DNA from: Arthrobacter sp. | GTDB lineage: Bacteria; Actinomycetota; Actinomycetes; Actinomycetales; Micrococcaceae | Assembly: GCF_031179985.1 (NCBI RefSeq) | Contig: NZ_JAPSHJ010000012.1 | Coordinates: forward strand, 44,620-108,619 | Direction of reading: 5' to 3' | DNA length: 64,000 nucleotides | Part shown: positions 25,434-35,338 of the stretch, piece by piece | How positions within the stretch are numbered: the stretch's first letter is position 1 | How the letters are laid out: each line of letters opens with the position of its first letter | Notes under the pieces: generated by a model | Databases searched by the model: none | The model's input: the letters and a program-made list of their open reading frames with translations, nothing else | Told to the model about the DNA's origin: nothing | Program-made: the position numbers and the translations under genes

Positions 25434-27560
25434 GTGCCACATTTGGAAGAGCAAGAACTGTCATGGACCAGCTTGGACCAACGCGCCGTGGATACCGTCA
25501 GGGTATTGGCCGCGGATGCCGTGGAGAAGGTGGGTAACGGCCACCCCGGGACGGCCATGAGTCTGGCGCCTGCCGCATACCTTCTCTTCCAGAAGCTGAT
25601 GCGCCACGATCCCCGTAATCCTGACTGGTTGGGACGCGACCGATTCATCCTGTCCCCCGGCCACACGTCGCTGACGCTGTACATCCAGCTGTTCCTTTCC
25701 GGCTACGGCCTGGAGCTGAAGGACCTTGAGGCCCTCCGCACCTGGGGTTCACTGACCCCCGGACACCCGGAGTACAAGCACACAGCCGGCGTGGAGATCA
25801 CCACCGGCCCGCTGGGTCAGGGCCTGGCATCCTCGGTCGGGTTCGCATACTCGCAGCGCCGTATGCGCGGCCTGTTCGACGCCGATGCTGCCGCCGGCAC
25901 CAGCCCGTTTGACCACACCATCTGGGTCATCGCATCCGACGGCGACCTCCAGGAAGGCGTGACCTCTGAGGCTTCCTCGCTGGCCGGGCACCAGGAGCTG
26001 GGCAACCTCGTTGTTATCTACGATGAGAACCACATCTCCATCGAGGATGACACGGACATTTCCTTCACAGAGGATGTGCTGAAGCGCTACGAGTCCTACG
26101 GCTGGCACACCCAGCGCGTGGACTGGACCAAGACCGGCGAATACAAGGAAGACGTGCAGGAGCTGTACTCGGCACTGCTGGCGGCCAAGGCCGAAACGTC
26201 GAAGCCCTCGATCATCTCGCTGCGCACCATTATCGGCTACCCCGCCCCGAAGAAGCAGAACACGGGCAAGATCCATGGTTCCGCCCTGGGCGCTGAGGAA
26301 GTGGCCGGACTCAAAAAGGTTCTGGGCTTCGACCCCGCCAAGTCCTTTGACGTTGACCAGGAAGTCCTGGCCCACGCCCGCTCCGTAGTGGACCGGGGAG
26401 CGGAGGCCCGCAAGGAATGGGAAGAATCTTTCAACGCCTGGCAGGCAGCCAACCCGGAAAACGCCGCCCTGTTGGAGCGTGTGGAAGCCCGCGAACTGCC
26501 TGAAGGCCTGGACGCCGCACTTCCGCTCTTCCCGGCCGGCAAGGACGTTTCCACCCGCGCAGCCTCCGGCAAGGTGCTCAACGCTCTTGGCCCGGTCATG
26601 CCGGAACTGTGGGGCGGCTCCGCTGACCTTGCCGAATCCAACAACACCACCATCGAGGGCTCGCCGTCGTTCATCCCCGCGTCCAAGCAGACTGACGCCT
26701 GGTCCGGCAACCCGTACGGGCGTGTGCTCCACTTCGGTATCCGCGAGCATGCCGCGGCGTCAATCGTGAACGGCATTGCCCTGCACGGCAAGACCCGGGC
26801 GTTCTCCGGTACGTTCCTGATCTTCAGCGATTACCAGCGTCCGGCCATCCGCCTCGGCGCGCTCATGGGCGTTCCGTCGCTGTACGTCTGGACCCACGAC
26901 TCCATCGGTCTCGGTGAAGACGGTCCCACCCACCAGCCTGTGGAACAGCTCGCCTCACTGCGCGCCATCGTCGGCCTGGACGTTGTCCGCCCCGGTGACG
27001 CCAATGAGGTGGCAGCGGCGTGGAAGACCATGCTGGAGAACCACGAGAACCCGGCCGGCATCGTGCTGACCCGCCAGAACATTCCCACCTACGCCCGTGG
27101 CGAAGGCACCGCCGACGGCGACACTTTCGGTTCGACGGCGGGAGTCGCCAAGGGCGGCTACGTCCTGGCGGAGGCCTCTAAGGAGGGCGCAACGGTCCCG
27201 GCCGACGTCATCCTCATTGGCACCGGCTCCGAGGTCCAGCTGGCCGTCCAGGCCCGCGAAGCCCTTCAGGCAGAAGGCATCGCTGCCCGCGTTGTCTCCA
27301 TGCCCTGTGTCGAGTGGTTCAACAAGCAGGATGCCGCCTACCGCGAATCCGTGCTGCCCGCCGCCGTCAAGGCCAGGGTCTCCGTTGAAGCCGGGCTCGC
27401 CCTGGGCTGGAGGGAGTTCGTCGGTGACGCCGGGCGCTCCGTCTCACTCGAGCACTACGGCGCTTCCGCTGACTACAAGCGCCTTTTCCAGGAGTTCGGC
27501 ATCACAGCGGAGGCCGTTGCCGCCGCCGCCAAGGACTCCCTCGCTGGCCTGCAGGCCTGA
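25434..27560 (+). CDS. tkt: transketolase
   Basis: Transketolase moves two-carbon units between sugar phosphates with thiamine diphosphate. The 708-residue protein has the N-terminal GNGHPGTAMSLAP motif, the cofactor-binding GDGDLQEG-like sequence (SDGDLQEGVTSEA) and the transketolase motif GEDGPTHQPVEQLA in the second domain. The GTG at 25434 is chosen because homology begins there and GAGAGG lies upstream. It is first in the tkt-tal-pgi-zwf-opcA-pgl operon. Confidence 0.97.
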   Translation: MPHLEEQELSWTSLDQRAVDTVRVLAADAVEKVGNGHPGTAMSLAPAAYLLFQKLMRHDPRNPDWLGRDRFILSPGHTSLTLYIQLFLSGYGLELKDLEALRTWGSLTPGHPEYKHTAGVEITTGPLGQGLASSVGFAYSQRRMRGLFDADAAAGTSPFDHTIWVIASDGDLQEGVTSEASSLAGHQELGNLVVIYDENHISIEDDTDISFTEDVLKRYESYGWHTQRVDWTKTGEYKEDVQELYSALLAAKAETSKPSIISLRTIIGYPAPKKQNTGKIHGSALGAEEVAGLKKVLGFDPAKSFDVDQEVLAHARSVVDRGAEARKEWEESFNAWQAANPENAALLERVEARELPEGLDAALPLFPAGKDVSTRAASGKVLNALGPVMPELWGGSADLAESNNTTIEGSPSFIPASKQTDAWSGNPYGRVLHFGIREHAAASIVNGIALHGKTRAFSGTFLIFSDYQRPAIRLGALMGVPSLYVWTHDSIGLGEDGPTHQPVEQLASLRAIVGLDVVRPGDANEVAAAWKTMLENHENPAGIVLTRQNIPTYARGEGTADGDTFGSTAGVAKGGYVLAEASKEGATVPADVILIGTGSEVQLAVQAREALQAEGIAARVVSMPCVEWFNKQDAAYRESVLPAAVKARVSVEAGLALGWREFVGDAGRSVSLEHYGASADYKRLFQEFGITAEAVAAAAKDSLAGLQA

Positions 27561-27583
27561 ACACGAATTCCAGGAGATAAAAA

Positions 27584-28699
27584 ATGACTACCCCCACACA
27601 GCAGCTGTCCGACGCCGGCGTTTCCATCTGGCTTGATGACCTTTCCCGCGGACGTCTGGAAACAGGCACCCTGCAGAAGCTCATCGACGAGAAGAACGTT
27701 GTCGGTGTCACCACGAACCCGTCCATCTTCCACGCCGCCATCACCACCGGCACGGACTACGACGCCACGATCGCGGCGCAGGCAGCAGCCGGCGCCTCCA
27801 TCGAGGAGACGATCTTCGAAATCACCACCACCGACGTAGCCGACGCCTGCGACCTCTTCGCCCCGGTCGCCGCGGCCAGCAACGGTGTCGACGGCCGGGT
27901 GTCCATCGAGGTGGACCCCCGCCTCGCCTGGGACACCGCCGGAACCGTGGCCGAGGCCCAGCACCTCTACAAGAAGGTCAACAAGGACAACGTCCACATC
28001 AAGATCCCGGCAACCCTCGAGGGCCTCGAAGCCATCACCACCACCCTCGCCGCGGGTATCAGCGTGAACGTGACCCTGATCTTCTCCCTCGAGCGCTACC
28101 GCGCCGTCATCAACGCGTTCCAGTCCGGCCTGGAGCAGGCCAAGGACAACGGCCACGACCTCTCAAAAATCCACTCTGTGGCATCGTTCTTCGTCTCCCG
28201 CGTCGACTCCGAAATCGACAAGCGCCTCGACGCCATCGGCACCGAGGAGGCCAAGGCCCTCAAGGGCAAGGCCGGCGTCGCGAACGCCCGCCTGGCCTAC
28301 CAGGTCTACGAAGAGCTCTTCTCCACCGAGCGCTGGGCCCTGCTGGCCGACGCCGGCGCGCTCCCCCAGCGCCCGCTGTGGGCCTCCACCGGTGTGAAGG
28401 ACCCGGCCTACCCGGACACCCTCTACGTCACCGAACTCGTCGCACCCGGCGTCGTGAACACCATGCCGGAGAAGACTCTGGACGCCACGTTCGACCACGG
28501 AGTGATCACCGGTGACACCATCACCGGCCGCTACGAGGAGGCCAACGCCACCCTTGACGCCCTGGACGCCCTTGGCATCTCCTACAACGAGGTCGTCGCA
28601 CTCCTCGAGTCCGAAGGACTGGACAAGTTCGTCGCCAGCTGGAAGGAACTGCTGGCCGACGTCGAGGGCGCCCTCGCCGCTGCACGGAAGGCTTCCTAG
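27584..28699 (+). CDS. tal: transaldolase
   Basis: Transfers dihydroxyacetone units in the pentose phosphate pathway. The 371-residue protein matches the longer actinobacterial TalA/B type, with [11 protein letters not shown] at the N-terminus and the Schiff-base lysine in [10 protein letters not shown] near 142. AGGAG precedes the ATG at 27584. It begins 23 bases after tkt and is followed by pgi with only three bases between. Confidence 0.96.
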   Translation: MTTPTQQLSDAGVSIWLDDLSRGRLETGTLQKLIDEKNVVGVTTNPSIFHAAITTGTDYDATIAAQAAAGASIEETIFEITTTDVADACDLFAPVAAASNGVDGRVSIEVDPRLAWDTAGTVAEAQHLYKKVNKDNVHIKIPATLEGLEAITTTLAAGISVNVTLIFSLERYRAVINAFQSGLEQAKDNGHDLSKIHSVASFFVSRVDSEIDKRLDAIGTEEAKALKGKAGVANARLAYQVYEELFSTERWALLADAGALPQRPLWASTGVKDPAYPDTLYVTELVAPGVVNTMPEKTLDATFDHGVITGDTITGRYEEANATLDALDALGISYNEVVALLESEGLDKFVASWKELLADVEGALAAARKAS

Positions 28700-28702
28700 T
28701 CC

Positions 28703-30337
28703 ATGAGCACACTCAGCTACGACGCTACCGGCGCAGCACGCCAGGCCCTTGAACAGCACGTCCCCATCCTTGTTGAGGATCGGATAGCGAGCCGTATTTT
28801 TGCAAAGGACCACACGCTGTGGGGTCCTGATGCGGAAGCGGAATCTGCCGTCCGCCTGGGTTGGGTCGAGGCCGCCACCGTTTCACAAGCACTGGTCGCC
28901 CCCATCCTGGAACTCCGGGACGCACTTCGTGCGGAGGGCATCACCCGGATCGTTCTCTGTGGCATGGGCGGCTCCTCACTTGCTCCGGAGGTCATGGCAG
29001 GAACTGCAGGCGTCGAGCTGAGTGTGCTCGACAGCACCGACCCTGAACAGGTCAGCGCTGTCCTCGCCGACAGGCTCACCGAAACCGCTATCGTGGTGTC
29101 TTCAAAATCAGGTTCAACGCTTGAGACAGACTCCCAGCGGCGTATTTTCGAACAGGCCTTCACCGAGGCCGGGATCGATGCGAAGAGCCGGATCATCATC
29201 GTCACCGATCCCGGTTCCCCTCTTGATAGCGCTTCCCGTGAAGCAGGTTACCGGCAGGTGTTCAACGCGGATCCCAACGTGGGTGGGCGTTACTCCGCCC
29301 TTACCGCGTTCGGGCTCGTGCCCTGTGGACTTGCCGGCGTCGACATTCAGGCCTTCCTTGACGAAGCTGAGGAAGCCGCGGAAATTCTCAATGACGACGC
29401 GCCTGAAAACATCGGCCTTGCGCTCGGCGCTGCCCTCGGCGGCACCACGCCTCTGCGGAACAAGATCGTCATCGCCGAGGACGGCTCAGGAATCGTCGGT
29501 TTCGCAGACTGGGCAGAGCAGCTGATCGCCGAGTCCACCGGCAAGCTCGGAACGGGCGTCCTTCCCGTAGTTGCAGGACCGAAATCTCCTGAGGTCACCG
29601 GGGGTGCCGACGACGTCCTGGTAGTGCGGCTCGTAGCCGCGGATGCCGACGTCGAACTCGGGGAAAACGAAGTTGCAATCGCCGGCGGGCTTCCCACCCA
29701 AATGATGGTGTGGGAGTTCGCAACAGCCGTTGCCGGCCGGCTCCTGGGGATCAATCCGTTCGATCAGCCCGACGTCGAAGCTGCCAAGATTGCTGCCCGC
29801 GGTCTCCTGGACGCCCAGCCCGAACCCACTCCGGCCAGTTTTGTGGACGGGGTTATCGAGGTTCGCGGCGGGGAGTGGCTTGGCGAGTCTGCCACTGCCG
29901 CCGACGCCGTAAAGTCCCTGCTTTCCCAGCTGGGCGAAGACAGCTACCTTAGCGTGCAGGCATATTTTGACCGCCTGGCCTTCGCGTCCCTCGAGGCTGT
30001 CCGGGACCAGTTGGCAGCCGTCAGCGGCCGTCCTGTCACGTTCGGTTGGGGGCCCCGGTTCCTGCACTCCACCGGCCAGTTCCACAAGGGCGGACCCGCA
30101 ATCGGTGCATTCCTCCAGGTTACGGCTGCCCCGGCAAAGGATCTGCCCATTCCGGAGCGTCCCTTCACGTTCGGCGAACTCATTGCCGCGCAAGCTGCAG
30201 GTGACGCACAGGTCCTGAGCGAGCATGGCCGTCCGGTCCTTCGCCTCCACCTCACGGATCGTGCAGCCGGTGTGCAGCAACTGCAGGAGATCATTGCTGC
30301 GCTGGCCGGCCAGGCCGCGTCCCGACTCGAAAGCTAA
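28703..30337 (+). CDS. pgi: glucose-6-phosphate isomerase, tal-pgi-fusion-type lineage
   Basis: Interconverts glucose 6-phosphate and fructose 6-phosphate. The 544-residue protein has two SIS folds with MGGSSLAPEV, SSKSGSTLETDSQRR and VGGRYSALTAFGL, and the STGQFHKGG motif with the likely catalytic histidine. These motifs are closer to the isomerase half of bifunctional transaldolase/isomerase proteins than to E. coli Pgi. It starts three bases after tal. Confidence 0.93.
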   Translation: MSTLSYDATGAARQALEQHVPILVEDRIASRIFAKDHTLWGPDAEAESAVRLGWVEAATVSQALVAPILELRDALRAEGITRIVLCGMGGSSLAPEVMAGTAGVELSVLDSTDPEQVSAVLADRLTETAIVVSSKSGSTLETDSQRRIFEQAFTEAGIDAKSRIIIVTDPGSPLDSASREAGYRQVFNADPNVGGRYSALTAFGLVPCGLAGVDIQAFLDEAEEAAEILNDDAPENIGLALGAALGGTTPLRNKIVIAEDGSGIVGFADWAEQLIAESTGKLGTGVLPVVAGPKSPEVTGGADDVLVVRLVAADADVELGENEVAIAGGLPTQMMVWEFATAVAGRLLGINPFDQPDVEAAKIAARGLLDAQPEPTPASFVDGVIEVRGGEWLGESATAADAVKSLLSQLGEDSYLSVQAYFDRLAFASLEAVRDQLAAVSGRPVTFGWGPRFLHSTGQFHKGGPAIGAFLQVTAAPAKDLPIPERPFTFGELIAAQAAGDAQVLSEHGRPVLRLHLTDRAAGVQQLQEIIAALAGQAASRLES

Positions 30338-30351
30338 GGCACCGAGCTACC

Positions 30352-31926
30352 ATGCCAGAAACTGAAAACGGCGGCAGACGGCCAGCTCCACTGTCGCGTG
30401 GGGCCCTGCGGAATCCTCTGCGGGATCCACGTGACCGCCGTCTGAACCGCATTGCCGGACCCTCGTCCTTAGTGCTTTTTGGAGTTACCGGAGACCTCGC
30501 CCGCAAGAAGCTGATGCCGGCCGTATACGACCTCGCCAACCGCGGACTGCTCCCTCCGAGCTTCGCCTTGGTGGGGTTTGCCCGCCGTCAGTGGGAGAAC
30601 GAGGACTTTGCGGCGGAAGTAAAGGAGTCGGTCAAGGCCTACTCCCGCACTCCATTCGATGAAGCGGTCTGGAACCAGCTGTCTGAAGGCATCCGCTTCG
30701 TACAGGGCGAATTCGACGATGACGCAGCCTTTGAGCGGCTCGGCGACGTTATTGACGAGCTCGATGCACAACGCGGAACCCGTGGCAATCATGCGTTCTA
30801 CCTCTCGATCCCGCCGAAAGCTTTCGAACAGGTATGCCGGCAGCTGTCCAAGCACGGGCTGGCCCAGGCCGGCGGGGACAACTGGCGTCGTGTTGTCATT
30901 GAGAAGCCGTTCGGGCACGACCTCGAATCCGCACGTCAGCTCAATGACATCGTGGAGTCCGTGTTTCCGCAGGACGCCGTTTTCCGGATCGACCACTACC
31001 TCGGCAAGGAGACGGTGCAGAACATCCTGGCGTTGCGTTTCGCGAACCAGCTGTTCGAGCCGTTGTGGAATGCAAACTATGTGGATCACGTCCAGATCAC
31101 CATGGCAGAGGACATCGGTACCGGCGGACGAGCGGGGTATTACGACGGCGTCGGGGCAGCCCGGGACGTCATCCAGAACCACCTGCTGCAGCTCCTTGCT
31201 CTGACGGCCATGGAAGAGCCCATTTCCTTCAACGCTGATGATCTGCGTGCTGAGAAGGAAAAGGTCCTCGCCGCCGTCAAACTGCCGGAAGATCTCTCCA
31301 CGCACTCCGCGCGTGGTCAGTTCGCCGGTGGCTGGCAGGGCGGGGAACAGGTCCTCGGGTACCTCGAGGAAGACGGCATCCCTGCAGACTCCACCACTGA
31401 GACCTACGCGGCCATCCGTGTGGACATCAACACCCGGCGTTGGAACGGCGTTCCCTTCTACCTCCGTGCAGGCAAACGCCTTGGCCGGCGCGTGACCGAG
31501 ATCGCCGTCGTCTTCAAACGCGCGCCGAACCTGCTGTTCCGCGACCATGCCGAGGACGATTTCGGCCAGAACGCCGTAGTCATCCGCGTCCAGCCGGACG
31601 AAGGCGCCACTATCCGGTTCGGCTCCAAGGTCCCCGGCACGCAGATGGAAGTCCGGGATGTCACTATGGACTTCGGCTACGGCCATGCCTTCACTGAGTC
31701 CAGCCCGGAAGCCTACGAGCGGCTGATCCTGGACGTCCTGCTGGGCGAACCGCCGCTCTTCCCGCGGCATCAGGAAGTGGAACTGTCCTGGAGAATCCTG
31801 GATCCCTTCGAGGAGTACTGGGAGGGCCTGGACGAACAGCCTGAGCCGTACGCCCCCGGGAGCTGGGGACCTGCCTCGGCGGATGAACTGCTTGCCCGCG
31901 ACGGACGAACCTGGAGAAGGCCATGA
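30352..31926 (+). CDS. zwf: glucose-6-phosphate 1-dehydrogenase
   Basis: First enzyme of the oxidative pentose phosphate pathway, producing NADPH. The 524-residue protein has the nucleotide fold start FGVTGDLARKKLMPA, the active-site signature RIDHYLGKETVQNI and the EKPFGHD motif. The N-terminal 35 residues are arginine-rich and variable. It overlaps opcA by four bases. Confidence 0.97.
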   Translation: MPETENGGRRPAPLSRGALRNPLRDPRDRRLNRIAGPSSLVLFGVTGDLARKKLMPAVYDLANRGLLPPSFALVGFARRQWENEDFAAEVKESVKAYSRTPFDEAVWNQLSEGIRFVQGEFDDDAAFERLGDVIDELDAQRGTRGNHAFYLSIPPKAFEQVCRQLSKHGLAQAGGDNWRRVVIEKPFGHDLESARQLNDIVESVFPQDAVFRIDHYLGKETVQNILALRFANQLFEPLWNANYVDHVQITMAEDIGTGGRAGYYDGVGAARDVIQNHLLQLLALTAMEEPISFNADDLRAEKEKVLAAVKLPEDLSTHSARGQFAGGWQGGEQVLGYLEEDGIPADSTTETYAAIRVDINTRRWNGVPFYLRAGKRLGRRVTEIAVVFKRAPNLLFRDHAEDDFGQNAVVIRVQPDEGATIRFGSKVPGTQMEVRDVTMDFGYGHAFTESSPEAYERLILDVLLGEPPLFPRHQEVELSWRILDPFEEYWEGLDEQPEPYAPGSWGPASADELLARDGRTWRRP

Positions 31927-32864
31927 TCGTAGATCTTCCCGACACAACCACCTCGAAAATCTCCAAGAAGATCATGTCCCTGCGCGAGCAGGGCGGCGTC
32001 ATCGCGCTGGGCAGGGTGCTGACGCTCGTCGTCGTCACAAAATCCGGGCTCGAGGAAGAAGCCATCGAGGCGGCCAATGAAGCCAGCCGGGAACACCCCT
32101 GCAGGATCATCGTGCTCGCCGATGCCGGGGCCTCCGCCCCGACCAGGCTGGACGCCCAGATCCGTGTCGGCGGGGACGCGGGAGCCTCCGAGGTTATCGT
32201 GCTGCGGGGCTTCGGAGAACTGGCTGAAGAAAGCGAGTCCCTCGTGGCGGCCCTGCTGCTGCCGGACGCCCCCATCGTCGCGTGGTGGCCGCACGGTGCC
32301 CCCAAGAGCGCCTGCGATACCTCCATCGGCAGAATTGCCCATCGCAGGATTACTGACTCCGCCAACGAGCCCGATCCTGCTACTGCGCTGGAGAACATCC
32401 GCAGAACCTACAAGGCAGGCGATACGGACCTCGCATGGACCCGCCTCACCAACTGGCGGATCCAACTAGCGGCAGTCCTGGACCAGGTGGATTCCTCTCC
32501 GGTCACGGCCATCGCCGTCGAGGGTGCCTCCGACTCCCCCAGCACGCTGCTCCTCGCCGCGTGGCTTACGCTGGCGCTGAATGCACCCGTCACAATCGTT
32601 GCCGATCCCGCGGGCACCGGTATCCGACGCGTACGCCTCAGCAGGGCAAGCGGCGACGTACAGCTGTTCAGGCCGGGCCTTTCCGTTGCTGAACTCACCC
32701 AGCCAGGGCAGCCCTCACAACGGATCTCCCTCCCCCGCCGGAGCCTGAAGGACTGCCTCGCCGAGGAACTCCGCCGCCTGGATCCCGACGATGTGTTCGG
32801 CGAAGTGATTACTATTGGACTTCCACTTACTAATCTAAGGAGTGTCCATCCAAGTGAGGCCTGA
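31923..32864 (+). CDS. opcA: OpcA, glucose-6-phosphate dehydrogenase assembly/effector protein
   Basis: A 313-residue OpcA homolog, which binds glucose-6-phosphate dehydrogenase and alters its assembly and redox control. It has the family segments LTLVVVTKSG, DAPIVAWWPHGAP and AWTRLTNWRIQLAAVLD. It overlaps zwf by four bases (ATGA), matching their joint function, and its last 11 bases overlap the pgl start. Confidence 0.95.
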   Translation: MIVDLPDTTTSKISKKIMSLREQGGVIALGRVLTLVVVTKSGLEEEAIEAANEASREHPCRIIVLADAGASAPTRLDAQIRVGGDAGASEVIVLRGFGELAEESESLVAALLLPDAPIVAWWPHGAPKSACDTSIGRIAHRRITDSANEPDPATALENIRRTYKAGDTDLAWTRLTNWRIQLAAVLDQVDSSPVTAIAVEGASDSPSTLLLAAWLTLALNAPVTIVADPAGTGIRRVRLSRASGDVQLFRPGLSVAELTQPGQPSQRISLPRRSLKDCLAEELRRLDPDDVFGEVITIGLPLTNLRSVHPSEA

Positions 32865-33672
32865 GCCCAGAGTAAGTATTCATCCTGACTCCTCGGTATT
32901 GATGGCGGCGATCGCTGCCCGCCTGATCACCAAACTTGTGGACGTCCAGGACCGATACGGCGAGGCGACGGTTGTTCTCACCGGAGGCACAGTGGGAATC
33001 GGTACCCTCAAGGCCGTTGCCGATTCCGCCGCTGCCCCGGCAGTCAACTGGTCCAAGGTCAACTTCTGGTGGGGCGATGAGCGCTTTGTCGCGGCCGACG
33101 ACGACGATCGGAACACCCGCCAAGCGCACGCTGCCCTGTTATCGCACATAGGCGTGGAACCTGCACGGGTCCACGAGCCTGGGTCCACCGATCAGTTTGC
33201 GACACCCGAGGAAGCGGCCGAGGATTATGCCAGGAGGCTGGCAGAAGCGGCAGCGGCTGAGCATGCGGCAGATGCCTCGGATGATCGTCCGGAGACACCA
33301 GGGAAGCTCCCCCGGTTCGATATCCTCCTGCTGGGGGTAGGACCGGACGCGCACGTTGCGTCATTGTTTCCCGAGCAGGGAGGAATCAGGGAGAAGGAAC
33401 TCACCGTGGTGGGTGTCCGGAATTCGCCCAAGCCGCCGCCGCAGCGTATTTCCTTGACTTTGCCTGCCATCAACACAGCAGCGGAAGTCTGGATGGTGGT
33501 TGCAGGCGAGGACAAAGCCGGAGCCGTTGGCCTTGCCTTGGCCGGCGCTAATCCGGTGCAGGTTCCGGCGGCTGGTCCCGCCGGCCGCTCCCGGACTCTC
33601 TGGCTCATCGACGAGAACGCTGCCTCCCGGGTCCCGGAGCAGCTAGTCCGGAAGAGCCCCGCCAGCGCGTAG
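32854..33672 (+). CDS. pgl: 6-phosphogluconolactonase
   Basis: Hydrolyses 6-phosphogluconolactone. The 272-residue NagB-fold protein has the GG-containing VVLTGGTVGIGTL, WWGDERFV and the DILLLGVGPDAHVASLFPE motif. GTG 32854 is chosen because AAGGAG lies eleven bases upstream; GTG 32842 would place the ribosome site over the start. Its last 30 bases overlap rbpA on the other strand. Confidence 0.93.
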   Translation: MRPEPRVSIHPDSSVLMAAIAARLITKLVDVQDRYGEATVVLTGGTVGIGTLKAVADSAAAPAVNWSKVNFWWGDERFVAADDDDRNTRQAHAALLSHIGVEPARVHEPGSTDQFATPEEAAEDYARRLAEAAAAEHAADASDDRPETPGKLPRFDILLLGVGPDAHVASLFPEQGGIREKELTVVGVRNSPKPPPQRISLTLPAINTAAEVWMVVAGEDKAGAVGLALAGANPVQVPAAGPAGRSRTLWLIDENAASRVPEQLVRKSPASA

Positions 33673-34023
33673 TCTTTCAAGCGCTCCAGCGAGGACGTCT
33701 TCGGCGTCCTGGCTGGAGCGTCTTTCTTTAACGTACTCAAGGTGGCTTTTGTAGCCGTCCTCAGGCTCTTCCAAAGGGGCTTCCTGCTGCGACTGGCCCC
33801 GACTCGCCGTTCCGCCGCACCGGCGGCAGTCCCAGACTACCGGGATCTGATCCTCCGGGAGCTTAACAAAAACAGGCCGCGTTTCGTGTCCTTTGGAGCA
33901 CCAATAGGAGACACGAATACGCGGCAAACTGTCACCGCCGGCAGTTCCGGGCTGATTCTTGGGAATGAAGCCCTCTGCGGCCCCGGCACGGGTGCCTCTG
34001 AAGCCTGAAGCAGCATGCACCAT
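33643..34023 (-). CDS. rbpA: RNA polymerase-binding protein RbpA
   Basis: RbpA is an actinobacterial factor that binds the principal sigma factor and RNA polymerase and stabilises open complexes. The 126-residue protein has an N-terminal tail, the core with YWCSKGHE and WDCRRCGG (zinc-type Cys pairs) and a C-terminal helix region ending in RLRAGGALPD. AGGAG lies six bases before the ATG. Upstream there is a SigR/SigH-type promoter, which agrees with rbpA being a SigR target in Streptomyces. Confidence 0.95.
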   Translation of the reverse strand: MVHAASGFRGTRAGAAEGFIPKNQPGTAGGDSLPRIRVSYWCSKGHETRPVFVKLPEDQIPVVWDCRRCGGTASRGQSQQEAPLEEPEDGYKSHLEYVKERRSSQDAEDVLAGALERLRAGGALPD

Positions 34024-34064
34024 CGGGAACTCCTGTTACTCGGCTGGACGACTCATAAAACGTC

Positions 34065-34091
34065 AACAGCCATAGTTTAGGCGGAGTTCCC
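34065..34091 (-). promoter_or_regulatory. SigR/SigH-type (disulfide stress) promoter of rbpA
   Basis: On the minus strand GGGAAC (34091-34086) and GTT (34067-34065) are 18 bases apart, matching the GGAAY-N18-GTT consensus of actinobacterial SigR/SigH. The predicted leader is about 35 bases. Confidence 0.65.
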
Positions 34092-34150
34092 GACGGTGTC
34101 AGTGCCCGCGGGTGGTGAAGATGCGGAAGGAGGCGCAGGCCCGGCTATGC

Positions 34151-34408
34151 CTAGGAGTCGCCACCCGTGGTGAACCGCATGAGCAGGCCCAAAGCGATGA
34201 TAACGATTCCCCAGGTGACGCCAAGGATGACGGTGAACCGGTTCAGGTTACGTTCCGCCACGCCTGAGGAGCTGAGTCCGGAGCTCATACCGCCACCGAA
34301 CATGTCCGACAGACCGCCGCCCCGTCCTTTATGGAGGAGGATGAGCAACGTCAGCAGGAGGCTGGTGATGCCCAGGAGGATCTGCAGAATGACATGAAGA
34401 ACGTCCAC
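34151..34408 (-). CDS. secG: preprotein translocase subunit SecG
   Basis: An 85-residue SecG with two membrane helices (about 4-24 and 60-79) and the conserved LHKGRGGGLSDMFGGG loop between. GTG 34408 follows AAAGG. It is 49 bases downstream of tpiA, the usual actinobacterial partner. Confidence 0.95.
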   Translation of the reverse strand: MDVLHVILQILLGITSLLLTLLILLHKGRGGGLSDMFGGGMSSGLSSSGVAERNLNRFTVILGVTWGIVIIALGLLMRFTTGGDS

Positions 34409-34457
34409 GACGGCCTTTCAGAAGATGGAAATTGCGGGAGTCTGACCTGTGTCCGGA

Positions 34458-35273
34458 CTAATCCGTCAACAGGTGACTCTCGAACCTGACAATATTAGCA
34501 AACTCGGCAGGATCAAGACTTGCACCGCCCACCAACACGCCGTCGACGTCGGGTTCGTTCAGGATGGCTGCAACATTGTTGGCCTTCACCGAGCCGCCAT
34601 ACAGGAGCCGGATCTTGGCGGCGATCTCGTCCCCGAAGATGGTGGCAAGTTCGGCACGGATGGCTGCACACATTTCCTGTGCGTCCTCCGGCCCGGCAAC
34701 CTCGCCTGTTCCGATGGCCCAGACGGGTTCGTAAGCGACAACCAGTTCGGCGGCCTGCTCGGCCGAGAGGCCCTCCACGTCCGCACGCAGCTGCTCAAGT
34801 GTGTGGCTTACGTGGGTGCCCGCTTGGCGGATTTCAAGTCCCTCACCCACGCACAGGATCGGAACAAGGCCGTGCTGGTAAGCGGCCTTGACCTTGGCGT
34901 TCAGGACGTCGTCGGTCTCGTTGTGGACAACCCGTCGTTCACTGTGGCCCACAAGAACGTACTTGCAGCCGAGCTTCTTCAGGAACTGGCCGGAAATATC
35001 GCCGGTGTAGGCGCCCGATTCAAACTGGGACAAGTCCTGTCCACCGTAGACGACGTCCAGTTCATCGCCCTGGACGAGGGTCTGGACGCCGCGAAGGTCG
35101 GTGAACGGAGGGAACACTGCCACCTCGACCCGGTTGTAGTCGTGCTTGGCATCCGAAAGGGTCCACGCCAGCTTCTGCAGCAAGGTGATGCCCTGGACGT
35201 GGTCCATGTTCATCTTCCAGTTGCCAGCAATCAGGGGCGTACGGTCGAAGGTGCCGTTCATTGACGTTGTCAC
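34458..35273 (-). CDS. tpiA: triosephosphate isomerase
   Basis: A 271-residue TIM barrel. Catalytic residues are visible: lysine in GNWKMN, histidine in LVGHSERR and glutamate in [11 protein letters not shown]. The GTG at 35273 is preferred because GGAGA lies five bases upstream; the two ATGs further out would add unconserved residues. A strong hairpin separates it from pgk. Confidence 0.95.
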   Translation of the reverse strand: MTTSMNGTFDRTPLIAGNWKMNMDHVQGITLLQKLAWTLSDAKHDYNRVEVAVFPPFTDLRGVQTLVQGDELDVVYGGQDLSQFESGAYTGDISGQFLKKLGCKYVLVGHSERRVVHNETDDVLNAKVKAAYQHGLVPILCVGEGLEIRQAGTHVSHTLEQLRADVEGLSAEQAAELVVAYEPVWAIGTGEVAGPEDAQEMCAAIRAELATIFGDEIAAKIRLLYGGSVKANNVAAILNEPDVDGVLVGGASLDPAEFANIVRFESHLLTD

Positions 35274-35302
35274 GTTTTCTCCAAAAGTCATGGTCATGTA
35301 AA

Positions 35303-35338
35303 CGGCCGGCAGGGCACCAAAGGGTGCCCTGCCGGCCG
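35303..35338 (-). terminator. 16-bp hairpin between pgk and tpiA
   Basis: Perfect arms 35303-35318 and 35323-35338 with a four-base loop. It lies just after the pgk stop on the minus strand. No long U-run follows, so it may be an attenuator or RNA processing/stability element rather than a full stop. Confidence 0.7.

Noticed and set aside
25334..25537. 67-codon reading frame upstream of and into tkt
   Set aside because: Out of frame with tkt, no ribosome site, and no similarity; not supported as an upstream ORF.
30469..31947. 492-codon minus-strand open frame opposite zwf
   Set aside because: The G6PDH motifs are on the plus strand; the antisense protein has no recognisable domain.
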